Both the position numbers and the translations under genes were made by a program. Positions 32,286 through 42,291 of a stretch of 64,000 nucleotides of DNA are shown in pieces; positions within the stretch are counted from its first letter, which is position 1; each line of letters opens with the position of its first letter. The notes under the pieces are model-generated. The model worked only from the letters and a program-made list of their open reading frames with translations, did no database searches and was not told the origin of the DNA. This DNA comes from Maribellus sp. CM-23. Its GTDB lineage: Bacteria > Bacteroidota > Bacteroidia > Bacteroidales > Prolixibacteraceae. The stretch covers positions 372,001 through 436,000 of the forward strand of contig NZ_JADWYJ010000004.1 of the NCBI RefSeq assembly GCF_021354595.1, written 5' to 3'.

Positions 32286-33584
32286 TTAATAAACCGGAAG
32301 CGACCAGGGTGAACGGTATTCCCTTGACAACAGGAAATTGGCTGCCGGATCATTTATAAATTCTTCTTTATGGCTGTCCCACTGTAATTTTCGTTTCAGG
32401 CGGAACGAGATTAAGGCCAGGTGCATAGGCAAAGTCATTTCCCGTGCGTATTCCAGATTACTTTCCGGTTGGATACGTGATTTTACGGCATCGAGGAAAT
32501 TTCGCTGATGACCCGGTGAGCGGGGGATCGATTGTGCTACTTCCGAAAGATCGTGGGTAGTTTCGCCTCCTATTGATATGATTCGTTTGTCGTAATCGCA
32601 GGTGAGGGTCCCTTTTTCTCCTTCAAAGTGGGCTCCGATTCCCATTTTGTCGGCTCCGGGAACATCGGGCGGGGTAGTGGTCCAGTACACATCCAGGTCC
32701 TTAAATTTGAAATCCACATCGATCCATTTTGGTGTATCAGCAATTCCGTCGTTTGGAATATCGCCCCGTGCATCAATGCTGGAAAGGCCTTTGGGATGAA
32801 GCGACATGTACATAATGTCGGCAATGTGACACCAGAAATCGGCAAACACGCCACCCGAATAATCAAAAAAGCTACGGTAGGTGCCGTGGCATTTTACCGG
32901 GGTATATTCAGCATAAGGAGCAGGTCCCAGCCACATGTCCCAATCGAGGGTGGCAGGCGGTGTTTCGTTGGGTGGAAATCCCAAGCCGGATGTTCCCCCG
33001 GTTTTCCACAGGCGAACAGTGTGGATTTTCCCCAATGCACCGGATTGAATAATTTCGGCTACGCGGTGGTAATTATCACCGGCATGAATTTGGGTTCCCA
33101 ACTGGAAAATACGGTCGTGTTTTTTGAGGGATTGCAGCATCACTTTTCCTTCCTTTGCTGTAAAAGAAAGCGGTTTCTCCCCGTACACATCTTTACCCGA
33201 TTCGAACGCCATAATGGCCACCAAGGCATGCCAGTGATCGGGCGTGGCACAGGTGATAACATCGATGTCTTTTCGTTCGATGATGCGTCTGAAATCAGAG
33301 TAAAGTTCGGGATTGGCTGATGAATTGTTGGCAACAAGCAGCTTGCGTGCATTGGCCAAACGCAGTTCATCCACATCGCACAAGGCCACGGTTTCCGCAT
33401 CGGGGAAAGCCGAGAACCAGCGGATATGCGAACCGCCCATGTTTCCGGTTCCGATATGTGCTACCCTGATTTTATCGCTGGGAGCCACTCCGGAAAAGCC
33501 ATTCAGGATCAGCGGAAAACCCATGATACCCATTCCGGTCGTTTTCAGGAAATTCCTTCTGTTGGTTTTAGGTTTTAGACTCAT
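32286..33584 (-). CDS. Exported Gfo/Idh/MocA-family oxidoreductase
   Basis: A 432-residue NAD(P)-dependent sugar oxidoreductase with a twin-arginine signal (NRRNFLKTTGMGIMGFPL), so it is probably exported folded with its cofactor. The Rossmann domain begins VAHIGTGNMGGSHI (about residues 41-54); the family EKPLSF motif follows near 137-142, then a C-terminal alpha/beta domain with DYSGGVFADFWCHIAD. Related exported enzymes include GH109-type and 3-keto-sugar-forming dehydrogenases. It overlaps functionally with the next gene (DUF1080), 19 bases away. The exact sugar is unknown; GH109 activity cannot be excluded. Confidence 0.9.
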   Translation of the reverse strand: MSLKPKTNRRNFLKTTGMGIMGFPLILNGFSGVAPSDKIRVAHIGTGNMGGSHIRWFSAFPDAETVALCDVDELRLANARKLLVANNSSANPELYSDFRRIIERKDIDVITCATPDHWHALVAIMAFESGKDVYGEKPLSFTAKEGKVMLQSLKKHDRIFQLGTQIHAGDNYHRVAEIIQSGALGKIHTVRLWKTGGTSGLGFPPNETPPATLDWDMWLGPAPYAEYTPVKCHGTYRSFFDYSGGVFADFWCHIADIMYMSLHPKGLSSIDARGDIPNDGIADTPKWIDVDFKFKDLDVYWTTTPPDVPGADKMGIGAHFEGEKGTLTCDYDKRIISIGGETTHDLSEVAQSIPRSPGHQRNFLDAVKSRIQPESNLEYAREMTLPMHLALISFRLKRKLQWDSHKEEFINDPAANFLLSREYRSPWSLPVY

Positions 33585-33731
33585 TTGCTTTTGTTTTATT
33601 CGTTTAATCTTCCGGTTATTTGCCGGCTTTGTTTTATTGTCAGCTTAGAGCATCTTTCTTTTGTTGTTGACCCACTATTGCCTGTATGAAGGAGAGACAG
33701 GTTTAATAGGAATACATAAGTTTATCTAAAA

Positions 33732-33763
33732 GTGAATCCATACTGTTTGTAGTATGGATTCAC
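33732..33763 (-). terminator. Intrinsic terminator after the secreted barrel protein gene
   Basis: A perfect 13-bp stem (GTGAATCCATACT with AGTATGGATTCAC) around GTTTGT, followed on the minus strand by TTTTAGATAAAC. It separates the barrel-protein gene from the oxidoreductase gene. Confidence 0.8.
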
Positions 33764-33808
33764 CGGAAATTTAGTTCAAATATGCCTTTTTCGCAAGGCA
33801 AAATTTAC

Positions 33809-35212
33809 CTAAAAAGAGGTAATATAAACTTCTAATGGTTGTAATTCTTTTTTATCTACCTCCGGAATGTCGATGGATAAAACATCTGTTGTACTCGTGT
33901 TGGACGCAATGATGTATTTCTGGCCATCCTTGCTTTCCTTTATCATAATATGCAGGTTGTCGTCTACTTTCCTGTGTTTTGTTTCGAGCTTAACAATGGG
34001 CAAATTGTTGTTTAATTCCTTTAGCATCGGAAGCAAGGTGTCAAAAACTTCGGGTGTTTTTCTCCAATCGTTCCAAAAAAGAATACCCGTTGCCCCGTGA
34101 ATAATTGACGTATAAATCTGGCATTTCACGTGGCTGATGTATTCTTGCGGTGCCATTTCGGAAGGCCTGGCATAACCGTTGCCGTCAAAATAAATCCATA
34201 GGGGTGTTTTTTCACCTAAGCCCGCTTTAAGTGCATCGACCGTTATCCCAGACAATACGGGATGGGCAAAGTAATCACGGAAAGCATTTATTCCAAATAC
34301 ATCGCCGTTGTTTTTATAGCCTTGCGCTATTAACCGGGTATTCTCGTACCACACCGATTTTAAGGTCTCCAAATCATAATCAACATATGAATATTCACCA
34401 TTACTAAACTGGTAAACAGGATTGCCATTGTGGGCATGGAAAAATCCCAGCAATGGTATTTTACAGTTACGCGCCTCCGGATCGATTAACTCATAAGGCG
34501 GGTTTTCAGGAAGAGCACCATGTTCTTTTAAATAGTTTTCTTCAAAAAGGTAGGTACTTCCTTTGCAATGGCCCAGCAGATCTACAAAAACAAGTGCATT
34601 CTTATCCTGTTTTTTTAGCCTGCTGTTTATTTTAGCCCCCACCGAAGGCGGTACCGCCCATTTGCCTACACCGCCCAAAGCGATTTCGTCAATATGAGAG
34701 TATATGTACTTATCATTAGGAAGATTCTCCGAGATTTTTTTGATCGCAGCATCCAGGTACTGCTCAAATTCCGGACTGTTTACGTGCTTTTTAATCGCCC
34801 GACTCCGGTAATAATCTTTATCATTGCCCTCAGGTAATCCGGGTATCTTATCGATGTAAGTATGCAGCATCGGTGAAAACGGATTGAGAATATGTATTTT
34901 ATCCGCCATGTAATCTTTTTGGGTGCCCGGTGTTACAAAAAACATGTTAAATGGCTCCGATTTCTTTTGAAACAGGGCCGCATTTTCGCGGTAGGCTTGT
35001 TCATCCGCTTCCGGAGAATTGGTAAAGGTGTAACCGGGAACATGCCAGGTTCCGATTGCAAAAAACTTTTCATATTCGCTGCTTCCTGCTTTTTGGCTCA
35101 TAATCCAGCCATCATGGCTTGCTTGCCAGTTAAATTTTTGGGCGTGTAATGCAATTGGCTGTATGAAAATCAGGAAGAGCCAGATTGAATTGAATACCAT
35201 TTTTTTATTCAT
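33809..35212 (-). CDS. Secreted putative TIM-barrel glycosidase-like protein of unknown family
   Basis: A 467-residue exported protein (signal peptide ending about residue 24, ...ALHA|QKF). The mature part alternates beta and alpha over about 370 residues (FAIGTWHVPGY, IYSHIDEIALGG, ALVFVDLLG, PLLGFFHAHN, VFGINAFRDY, GATGILFWNDW), as in a (beta/alpha)8 barrel, then ends in a beta domain (about 390-467). His-Ile-Asp-Glu near 165 and the WND motif near 375 are candidate active-site residues. I do not recognise the family. Its place next to SusCD genes suggests glycan breakdown. Confidence 0.62.
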   Translation of the reverse strand: MNKKMVFNSIWLFLIFIQPIALHAQKFNWQASHDGWIMSQKAGSSEYEKFFAIGTWHVPGYTFTNSPEADEQAYRENAALFQKKSEPFNMFFVTPGTQKDYMADKIHILNPFSPMLHTYIDKIPGLPEGNDKDYYRSRAIKKHVNSPEFEQYLDAAIKKISENLPNDKYIYSHIDEIALGGVGKWAVPPSVGAKINSRLKKQDKNALVFVDLLGHCKGSTYLFEENYLKEHGALPENPPYELIDPEARNCKIPLLGFFHAHNGNPVYQFSNGEYSYVDYDLETLKSVWYENTRLIAQGYKNNGDVFGINAFRDYFAHPVLSGITVDALKAGLGEKTPLWIYFDGNGYARPSEMAPQEYISHVKCQIYTSIIHGATGILFWNDWRKTPEVFDTLLPMLKELNNNLPIVKLETKHRKVDDNLHIMIKESKDGQKYIIASNTSTTDVLSIDIPEVDKKELQPLEVYITSF

Positions 35213-35567
35213 TGGTTTATCGTTGTTAGTTCTTCAGCAGTTCAATTTGTTCACAAGAATTAATTCTGTCGTTGTTTTGAACAAATGGCAATATAGTGTG
35301 CCCGTTTTATCTTTGCAAGTATCCGCTAATTAAAAAAGAAGGGAGCGGGTTGAAATCTCAGATGTTTTCGATAATCTGTAACCTTGTCTTTATTTAATCT
35401 TTCTAGCTCTGCCTATTCATGGATAAAGAGGATGCAATGTTGGCTGGTCGTTAGAGATTAAGTTTTGAAAGGAAGCAGAGTTTCCAGAAAGAAAGTTCCC
35501 GGAAGCTCTGCTAAATAAGATTGTGGTTCAGATTATCAAAACGAGGTTTTTGATGAAAACTTACATT
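35213..35567. other. Spacer inside the polysaccharide locus
   Basis: About 355 bases containing the terminator at 35474 and presumably a promoter for the barrel-protein gene. No perfect TAnnTTTG element was found and no ORF is credible. Confidence 0.4.
35474..35512 (-). terminator. Probable terminator of the SusCD operon
   Basis: A 12-bp stem (AGCAGAGTTTCC with GGAAGCTCTGCT, one wobble) lying about 55 bases after the stop of the discoidin lipoprotein gene. The T-tract is weak (TTCCTTTC). Confidence 0.6.
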
Positions 35568-36965
35568 CTATTCTCCCCAGACTATAAATTCGGCCAGGTC
35601 GCATTGAGCTCCGCTTTCTGCTCCTGTTTCTGCATTGTGATAAACAAAAGCTTCTGTAATCACCAGTTTTACGTACCGGGCTTTTGTGCCTTCAACTGTA
35701 AAACGATGTTCACGCGGAAGATTATCTTCTATTTCCCAATCTCTTAGTTTTGTCCAGTTTTCTCCATCGTTGCTTGCCTCAAAATATCCTGCTTTAATAT
35801 TTCCCCTCCAGGTACTGTTGGTAGGCTTTACCAGGTCTATTTGATAAAGAGTATGCTCTTTTTGCATGTCGAAGATGAAATAGTACGGAAATGGCTTTGG
35901 TGCATCCCATTTGGAACCCCAGTAGCTTTCGCCATTACCATCCAGTAAATTTTCAGGAACCCGTCCCAAGCCTTCGTATTGAGGCTCTTCGCATATGCAA
36001 GAATTCCATTCAGTTATTACCCATTCACTTCGGTCGAGAAGTAGTGGTCTGAAAGAGACCGGAATGTATTGAATGGCTTTTTCCGGATTGATGTTGTTTT
36101 TGCTTACCGAAGTAAGTTTTACCGGTAGTAGATAATCTCCGAACTGGTACTGGCCATTGCCGTCAGAAAAGCCTTCCTTTACGAAAGTGATTTTAATGGG
36201 TTGTTTGTTCGTATATATGGGAATTGTCAGCGATGAGGGATCAATCTTGAATGCTGATTCGTTCAACACCTTGTAGTTTGTGTTGTTGATTGCATTGTAT
36301 TCTTCTACCAGATTGCCTTCTGTTGCAACCGCAAACTCAATGTTCCACTGGTTGTTGTAGTTAATCTGTACTTCCGAAAAGAACATGGTTTCTTCAGGTG
36401 AGCGTAAGTCTATTATTGTTAACTCGTGCAGCAGTCCTGCTTTCTCCATTTCAATGTAAGGTTCATTTACTGCCGGAACCAAAAGAGAGAACATGCTTTC
36501 TGCGTTTTCCATTTTAAAGTTTCCGGATAAAATTTCCATTTGAAAAGGCAATGCGTATTGGTCGCCCGTTGTTTCAATTAGCAGGGTGATCTCTTCTGTA
36601 TTTAATTCAATTTCGAAAAAGGCCCTGTAATCTCCTGCTTTCAATGTCAAAGATGGATTATTAATCTTGACCAGCTCCTGAGGCAACATTTTCAAGTCGG
36701 TTTGATTGGCTTCATTGAAATCAACCAGCAATGCTTCGTCAATTTTCAATGCTACTTCTCCTCCCTGCTGACCTATTCCACTCTTAATTACACCGAGTTT
36801 ATAGGTGTAACCCGGCCAGTTGAAAATTGTCTGTTCATTGAGTCCCGGGTTTAGCAGGTATATTTTATCGTCTTCCATGTCATTCATCCTGTTGTCTTCA
36901 CAAGCTGTAAATAAAACAGTACAGATTAGCAGGATAAGAATTGATATATGGTTATTGATTTTCAT
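35568..36965 (-). CDS. SusE/F-position lipoprotein: DUF1735 repeats plus F5/8 type C (discoidin) domain
   Basis: A 465-residue surface lipoprotein (signal to LFTAC, lipidated Cys22). Two DUF1735-type immunoglobulin-like modules come first (about 35-155 and 175-310), then a discoidin/F5-8 type C carbohydrate-binding domain (about 330-465: NLLDGNGESYWGSKWDAP, YEASNDGENWTKL-like and ARYVKLVITEA). It probably binds the target glycan at the cell surface beside SusC and SusD. The start at 36965 removes an overlap with susD that a longer frame at 37001 would cause. It lies 25 bases after susD, in one operon. Confidence 0.88.
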   Translation of the reverse strand: MKINNHISILILLICTVLFTACEDNRMNDMEDDKIYLLNPGLNEQTIFNWPGYTYKLGVIKSGIGQQGGEVALKIDEALLVDFNEANQTDLKMLPQELVKINNPSLTLKAGDYRAFFEIELNTEEITLLIETTGDQYALPFQMEILSGNFKMENAESMFSLLVPAVNEPYIEMEKAGLLHELTIIDLRSPEETMFFSEVQINYNNQWNIEFAVATEGNLVEEYNAINNTNYKVLNESAFKIDPSSLTIPIYTNKQPIKITFVKEGFSDGNGQYQFGDYLLPVKLTSVSKNNINPEKAIQYIPVSFRPLLLDRSEWVITEWNSCICEEPQYEGLGRVPENLLDGNGESYWGSKWDAPKPFPYYFIFDMQKEHTLYQIDLVKPTNSTWRGNIKAGYFEASNDGENWTKLRDWEIEDNLPREHRFTVEGTKARYVKLVITEAFVYHNAETGAESGAQCDLAEFIVWGE

Positions 36966-36990
36966 GGGAATATTTCTTAGTGTTAAACTT

Positions 36991-38826
36991 TTACCATCCA
37001 TAGTTCTGCGTAATATTTTTCATCTCGCTCAATTGAGTCTGGTGAATTGGGAAGAAGTAATGTTTCGGTTCAAATACCATTTCTCCCGGGAAAATTTTGT
37101 CTGTTCGCGTCCATGAATCCTCGTAATTGGTTGCTTGCAGGTTACGGGTGTAGTTTGGTCCCGAGAACTCTTCTTCTGCAATCATCCAGGTTCTGATGTC
37201 GTAATACCGGTGTCCTTCAAAAGCCATTTCAACCATGCGTTCCTTCTGAATCAACTCACGCATCAGCTCTTTGTCTCCAATTACTTCAGGGTATGCTTTT
37301 TCAAGTTTGTTCAGGCCACTGCGTTCCCTCACTTTATTTATGTACAGCAGAGCTTCCTGTTCGTTTCGGCTAGGCTTTTCATTGCATGCCTCTGCATAGT
37401 TCAGATAAATTTCGGCTAAGCGAAAATAAGGCCAGCAAAATTGCCCCCACTTATTATCTTCAATATTATTGGACGGGTCACTCATTCTGCGCCACAAATA
37501 ACCGGTTTTCACACAGTCACCTGATTGTTGATAAGATGAAGTACCTCCTGCAAAAAAAGTAATCACTTTATCGCCTTTGTACCTGTTCACCCAGTTCATT
37601 CCGTTTGCAAGCACCGATGCATAAAAGCGTGCATCTCTTCCCACGCAACTGTTGTGTGCTTTGATAGGAGCCCAGTTATCAAGCGGGTGTATGTATGAAT
37701 TTGTAAAACCTTCGTCGCTGTACCCGGAAAGAGGGTCAATAATTGGTTCACCATTGCTGGAATAGCCGGTTACCGGGTAGCGTCCTGATTCGGCCATCGG
37801 ATATGTATCTACCAGTTTTAGCGAAGGGCTATAGCCACCGTAACCTGTTTTTACCGCCCGTGGAGGAGCTGTTCTTACAACAAAGCTAAAAGCATTTGAG
37901 TACCATCTTCCCCAAATGACTTCGTCGTTCCAGAAATCGAAATAAATTCCCATGTAGGATTTAATTGCTTTTCTAAAAGGATCGCTTTCTGTTGTGTTTT
38001 CATACAAAGAGTATTGGTTTAGATCGATTACTGCTTTAGCCGCCTTTGCTGCGTCTTCCCATTTATTTAAATCCGATGATTGTGGAAACAGAAATTCGCC
38101 GTAATAGTTCTTCATGCCTTTGTAGAGTTCGGCCCCGTTAAACAAGGGACGTGCGGCGTATACCGTTAGACGAGATTTTGCGGCCATTGCGACCCCTTTG
38201 GTCACCCGTCCCGCCCATGCATCGTCTGTTATGGTCGCGGGTAGTACCTCAATACTCTTATCGAATTCCGAAAGAATGAAATCCAAATTCTCCTGCAAGG
38301 AATGCCGGTCTACTTCTTCTGCTCTTATTGTAATGTCAGATTGCTGGTCGCCCCAAACATATACAGGTCCGTACTTGCGCAACAGTGTGAAATAGAAGTA
38401 CGCCCTTAAAAAACGCGCTTCTGCTTTCATGATATCAATGGACTGCTGATCCATTTCGGTATTGCGGTCAACATTGTTGATAAAAATAGTTGCCTGGTTA
38501 ATGCCGGTATAATCGTGTTCCCAGGTTTGATAGGCACTACTTGTTGGTCCCCAGGAACCATTGTTGAAGTTGAGCCAGGCCACACCCGACAACCATGAGA
38601 ATAGAGCTTCATCACTTCTTGGAACAACAGTTCCATCTCCATAGACAAGATCTTGATCGCTTGGCAAATAACCATATATTTGAGCCAGATATGCTTCCGT
38701 TGTTTGCCGTTTGTCAAAAACTTCTTCGAGTGTCATCTGGTTTTGAAGTTCAACATCGAGGTAGCTGCTACAGGAAATAATAAATATACCAAAGAAAAAT
38801 AGCAGACTTATTTTGATTATTTTCAT
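36991..38826 (-). CDS. SusD/RagB-family glycan-binding lipoprotein
   Basis: A 611-residue outer-membrane lipoprotein (lipobox FIISC, Cys19). The N-terminal part carries the SusD_N pattern (YLDVELQNQMTLEEVFDKRQTTEAYLAQIYGYLP, starting near 22), followed by TPR-like helices (AEARFLRAYFYFTLLRKYGPV) and the C-terminal RagB part with FRLAEIYLNYAEACNE and KERMVEMAFEGHRYYDIR. SusD lids the SusC channel and captures oligosaccharide. Length is at the upper end of the family. It lies 11 bases after susC. Confidence 0.95.
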   Translation of the reverse strand: MKIIKISLLFFFGIFIISCSSYLDVELQNQMTLEEVFDKRQTTEAYLAQIYGYLPSDQDLVYGDGTVVPRSDEALFSWLSGVAWLNFNNGSWGPTSSAYQTWEHDYTGINQATIFINNVDRNTEMDQQSIDIMKAEARFLRAYFYFTLLRKYGPVYVWGDQQSDITIRAEEVDRHSLQENLDFILSEFDKSIEVLPATITDDAWAGRVTKGVAMAAKSRLTVYAARPLFNGAELYKGMKNYYGEFLFPQSSDLNKWEDAAKAAKAVIDLNQYSLYENTTESDPFRKAIKSYMGIYFDFWNDEVIWGRWYSNAFSFVVRTAPPRAVKTGYGGYSPSLKLVDTYPMAESGRYPVTGYSSNGEPIIDPLSGYSDEGFTNSYIHPLDNWAPIKAHNSCVGRDARFYASVLANGMNWVNRYKGDKVITFFAGGTSSYQQSGDCVKTGYLWRRMSDPSNNIEDNKWGQFCWPYFRLAEIYLNYAEACNEKPSRNEQEALLYINKVRERSGLNKLEKAYPEVIGDKELMRELIQKERMVEMAFEGHRYYDIRTWMIAEEEFSGPNYTRNLQATNYEDSWTRTDKIFPGEMVFEPKHYFFPIHQTQLSEMKNITQNYGW

Positions 38827-38837
38827 TGCGATTCCTT

Positions 38838-41800
38838 TTAGATTTTAATATTTAGTCCAAGGTTAACGGTTCTCATATGAGGATAAATATTCCCCCAGTT
38901 TGTGCCCAGTTCCGGATCCCATAATTTGAACTTGCTGAAAGTTAGTAGATTCACGCCCTGTAGGTAAACTCTTACGGTAGACAGTTTTACCTTATTGGTA
39001 ATGCTTTTAGGAAGAGTATAACCCAATTCTCCTTGTTTGAGTCTTAGAAAGCTCATGTCGCGGAGAAAAAAAGTGGAGTGATGCACATTGTTTTCGTTGT
39101 AGGCCAAAGTAAGTCGGGGGTACTTGGCATTCGGATCCGGATTTTCTGTGGTCCACCTGTTGTCAGCCAGATCAGAATAAATTTGACCATTAACCAAGAT
39201 ACTTCCGGAAGGGCCTACTACCGGGCTACCGTTGATTACTCTGGTAACATTTCCTACTCCCTGGAAGAACAGAGATAGGTCAAGTCCTTTCCAGCCCATT
39301 GAAACACCAAAGCCATAGTTTATTTCAGGGATGTGTGATCTTCCAATTGCAACAAAGTCATAGCTGTCAACAATACCATCTCCGTTTATGTCCTTGTATT
39401 TGATATCGCCGGGCTGAACTTCGCCAAACTTTTGTACGGGACTGTTTTTTATATCTTCTTCCGACTCAAACAAGCCCAGGGCAATCAACCCGGTTTGTTG
39501 TCCGTAAACTTTTCCTACTTCTGACTGGTAGGGCCAAACCGGAGTAGGTTTGTCATCGTATAGCTTTTTGTTGCGGTTGAAGGTAAAGTTTGCTCTTCCC
39601 TGAATCGTGAATTCATCAAAGGTTTCAGTATACTGCAGAGATGCATCAAAACCCCTGTTTTCCATTTCTCCTAAATTCACATACTGTGCAACATTTACTC
39701 CAACGATGGAGGGAACGCTTTCCTGTAAAATGTAAATTCCATCTCTTTTGTCATAGAAAACATCTGCCTGGAGTTCGATTTTTTCAAATAATCCCAATTC
39801 TATCCCAATGTTACTTTTTCGGGCACTCTCCCAGGCTACGTTGGGGTTTCCGGGATGTCCGGTTGCAATACCATCTCGCCACTGTTGGCCTGTGGTTCCG
39901 AAGTGATAACCTCCTGTGTTTTGCATCTCCGAGTTAAAGGCAAACCTTCTGTTTCCTCCAATCTGGTCATTTCCGATTTCTCCGTAAGAACCTTTGATTT
40001 TTAATAAGTTGATGAAAGGGAACATGTCCTTGAAATACGGAGCGTTGCTTGCCAGATATCCTAACGCAATGGATGGGAAGAAGCCAAAACGGTTTTCCGG
40101 AGCAAAATTTTCAGATCCGTTGTAGCCGAAGTTTCCTTCAATAAAATAGGTGTCCAGGTATGAATAGGTAGCTCTTCCGGCAATCCCAATATTCCGGAAT
40201 GGAAAAGCGGCAATAAAATCGCCGGGGAAATTATTGGTATGTTCGCGCATGCTGAAAAGAAACAGTCCCCCGACCCGGTGCTTTTCTCCAAAAGACCTAT
40301 CATAATTCAACGACGTTTCGAGATTGGTTGTCCGGTTTCCCCGGTTCGATCGGGCAAGAGACAAATAATCGCTTCCATCTTCATTTTTATGAAGAATCAA
40401 GTTTCCGTTTTCGTCTCTTCCGGTGGCATAATAGGTGGCAGGATGTTTACGCAGGTCAAGTGTTGAGCCGTTGTAAGCATCCCACGAAAATTTGAAATTA
40501 AAATTTAGTCCGGAGGTTACCAACTCTGACAAATCCTGAGAAAACTCTAAAAGAGCCTGTGAATTGTTCCAAAAGTCGTTGGAGTAGCCCGTGCTGTTCA
40601 ATGAATAATACGGGTTCCGCCCCACAAGTGGTTGGGCATGTGTTCCATCTGAATATTCTGTGGGAATTGATATTGGAGGGGTTTGCAGTAGCATATTATA
40701 CATGCTTCCCATATCTACCCCCAACCTGTTTTTTCTTTCGTATTGGTTCGATAAACTTAAGGCTACTCTTGTTGTTTTTGAAAGATTTACATCCAGGTTA
40801 GAACGGAAACTGAATTTGTCGTAGTTAACAGAAGGGTCGTATGTTTTTGTCGCTTTAGGGTCGAATATCCCATTTTCGTTGTAGTAAGATCCCGCCACAA
40901 AATAACGGAGCGCTTTCCCTCCTCCGGTTACGTTCAGGTTCACCCTTTGGCTAGTTGTAAAGTCTTTATAGATTTCATCCATCCAGTCTACATTGGGGTA
41001 TAAATCTGGATCACTTCCATCCAGGTATTTTTTCTTAATGTGATCTGGAAACGGAATCTGCCTGGAGGCATCAAATGAAATATCGTTGTAATAATCCATC
41101 CATTGTTCGGCAGTAGCTAATTTAGGCAGCCTGGTAGGCGCCAGCGTTCCATATTCTACTTTTGCATTGATAACCGGTTTGGATGTCTCGCGTCCTCTTT
41201 TGGTGGTAATCAATACAATTCCGTTGGCACCGCGAACACCGTATACGGCGGTGGCTGTTGCATCTTTCAGGATTGAGAAAGACTGGATGTCTTCCGGGTC
41301 GACAAGGTCGAGCGATCTTTCAACACCATCCACCAATACCAGCGGGCGGTTATTGGCTCCAAAGGTACTTACTCCCCGAATCCAGAAATTAGAACCGGAA
41401 CCAGGTTCTCCGGAGCTTTGCATCGATACGATCCCGGCGAGCTGACCCGCCAAACTATTACTTAGTTTACTTACAGGTATTTGCAGGTTTTCGGAAGACA
41501 TAGAAGTGATCGCTCCAATCACACTTTCTTTTCTTTGTTTTCCGTAGGCTACAATCGTTACTTCATCCAACTCTTCATTTTGGGCACCCAGCTCAATATC
41601 TATAGTGCTTTGGTTCCCCACATTAACGATTTTGCTTTCCATTCCAATAAATGAAAAGACCAGTTTGTCGCTGGGATTTGCTTCAATTGTATAGCTTCCG
41701 TCAATGTCGGTTATTACACCCCGGGTAGTTCCAACAATGGTTATGGTGACCCCGGGAAGAGGGAGTCCTTCGGAATCGGTTACCTTTCCTTTTACAACAT

Positions 41801-42191
41801 TTGATTGCGGTTGCGATGCCGGTAATTCAGGAGTATTGGATTTCGAGATAATTACCGTGTTGTCGAGCAGTCTGTATTGCAAATTGACAGGTAGAAAGAT
41901 TTGATCCAGTACCTCTTTTAATGTCCCATTCTTTATTGATAGGTCAATTTTAGTATTGGTGTCAAAATCATTGTTACTGTAAAAGAAATCCAGATCACTT
42001 TGTTTCTTTATGTTCTCCAATACTTGTCTGATGGAAGTGTTCTTGTATTCAAAGCTGAAGCTTTGCGAGTAGGTTTCCTTGGCACATACTCCCAAAATAT
42101 TTAAGAAAACCAAAAAAAGCGTTAATCGCATAAAGAGAAAAATTTTAGACACATCAATCCAGCTCCAAGGGAGGGGAAATTTTTTTTTCAT
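38838..42191 (-). CDS. SusC/RagA-family TonB-dependent transporter with STN domain
   Basis: A 1117-residue outer-membrane importer. Order: signal/anchor region, STN domain (about 45-105, FEYKNTSIRQVLENIKKQ...), carboxypeptidase-regulatory domain (about 133-215, VKGKVTDSEGLPLPGVTI), plug domain (about 215-335, with LVLVDGVERSLD) and a 22-strand barrel ending in an aromatic-free LGLNIKI. The STN domain marks it as a signal-transducing receptor that talks to the FecR anti-sigma encoded 100 bases upstream. With SusD it should import a glycan in a TonB-dependent way. Confidence 0.96.
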   Translation of the reverse strand: MKKKFPLPWSWIDVSKIFLFMRLTLFLVFLNILGVCAKETYSQSFSFEYKNTSIRQVLENIKKQSDLDFFYSNNDFDTNTKIDLSIKNGTLKEVLDQIFLPVNLQYRLLDNTVIISKSNTPELPASQPQSNVVKGKVTDSEGLPLPGVTITIVGTTRGVITDIDGSYTIEANPSDKLVFSFIGMESKIVNVGNQSTIDIELGAQNEELDEVTIVAYGKQRKESVIGAITSMSSENLQIPVSKLSNSLAGQLAGIVSMQSSGEPGSGSNFWIRGVSTFGANNRPLVLVDGVERSLDLVDPEDIQSFSILKDATATAVYGVRGANGIVLITTKRGRETSKPVINAKVEYGTLAPTRLPKLATAEQWMDYYNDISFDASRQIPFPDHIKKKYLDGSDPDLYPNVDWMDEIYKDFTTSQRVNLNVTGGGKALRYFVAGSYYNENGIFDPKATKTYDPSVNYDKFSFRSNLDVNLSKTTRVALSLSNQYERKNRLGVDMGSMYNMLLQTPPISIPTEYSDGTHAQPLVGRNPYYSLNSTGYSNDFWNNSQALLEFSQDLSELVTSGLNFNFKFSWDAYNGSTLDLRKHPATYYATGRDENGNLILHKNEDGSDYLSLARSNRGNRTTNLETSLNYDRSFGEKHRVGGLFLFSMREHTNNFPGDFIAAFPFRNIGIAGRATYSYLDTYFIEGNFGYNGSENFAPENRFGFFPSIALGYLASNAPYFKDMFPFINLLKIKGSYGEIGNDQIGGNRRFAFNSEMQNTGGYHFGTTGQQWRDGIATGHPGNPNVAWESARKSNIGIELGLFEKIELQADVFYDKRDGIYILQESVPSIVGVNVAQYVNLGEMENRGFDASLQYTETFDEFTIQGRANFTFNRNKKLYDDKPTPVWPYQSEVGKVYGQQTGLIALGLFESEEDIKNSPVQKFGEVQPGDIKYKDINGDGIVDSYDFVAIGRSHIPEINYGFGVSMGWKGLDLSLFFQGVGNVTRVINGSPVVGPSGSILVNGQIYSDLADNRWTTENPDPNAKYPRLTLAYNENNVHHSTFFLRDMSFLRLKQGELGYTLPKSITNKVKLSTVRVYLQGVNLLTFSKFKLWDPELGTNWGNIYPHMRTVNLGLNIKI

Positions 42192-42291
42192 ACATTTGAT
42201 TTTAGTTAGTTAAACATTTGTGCTCTTTCAGTAACGCGCAAGAGCATAGATTAATTAATGTGCCGGGAATTGGTCCAATAATTCCCGGTTT

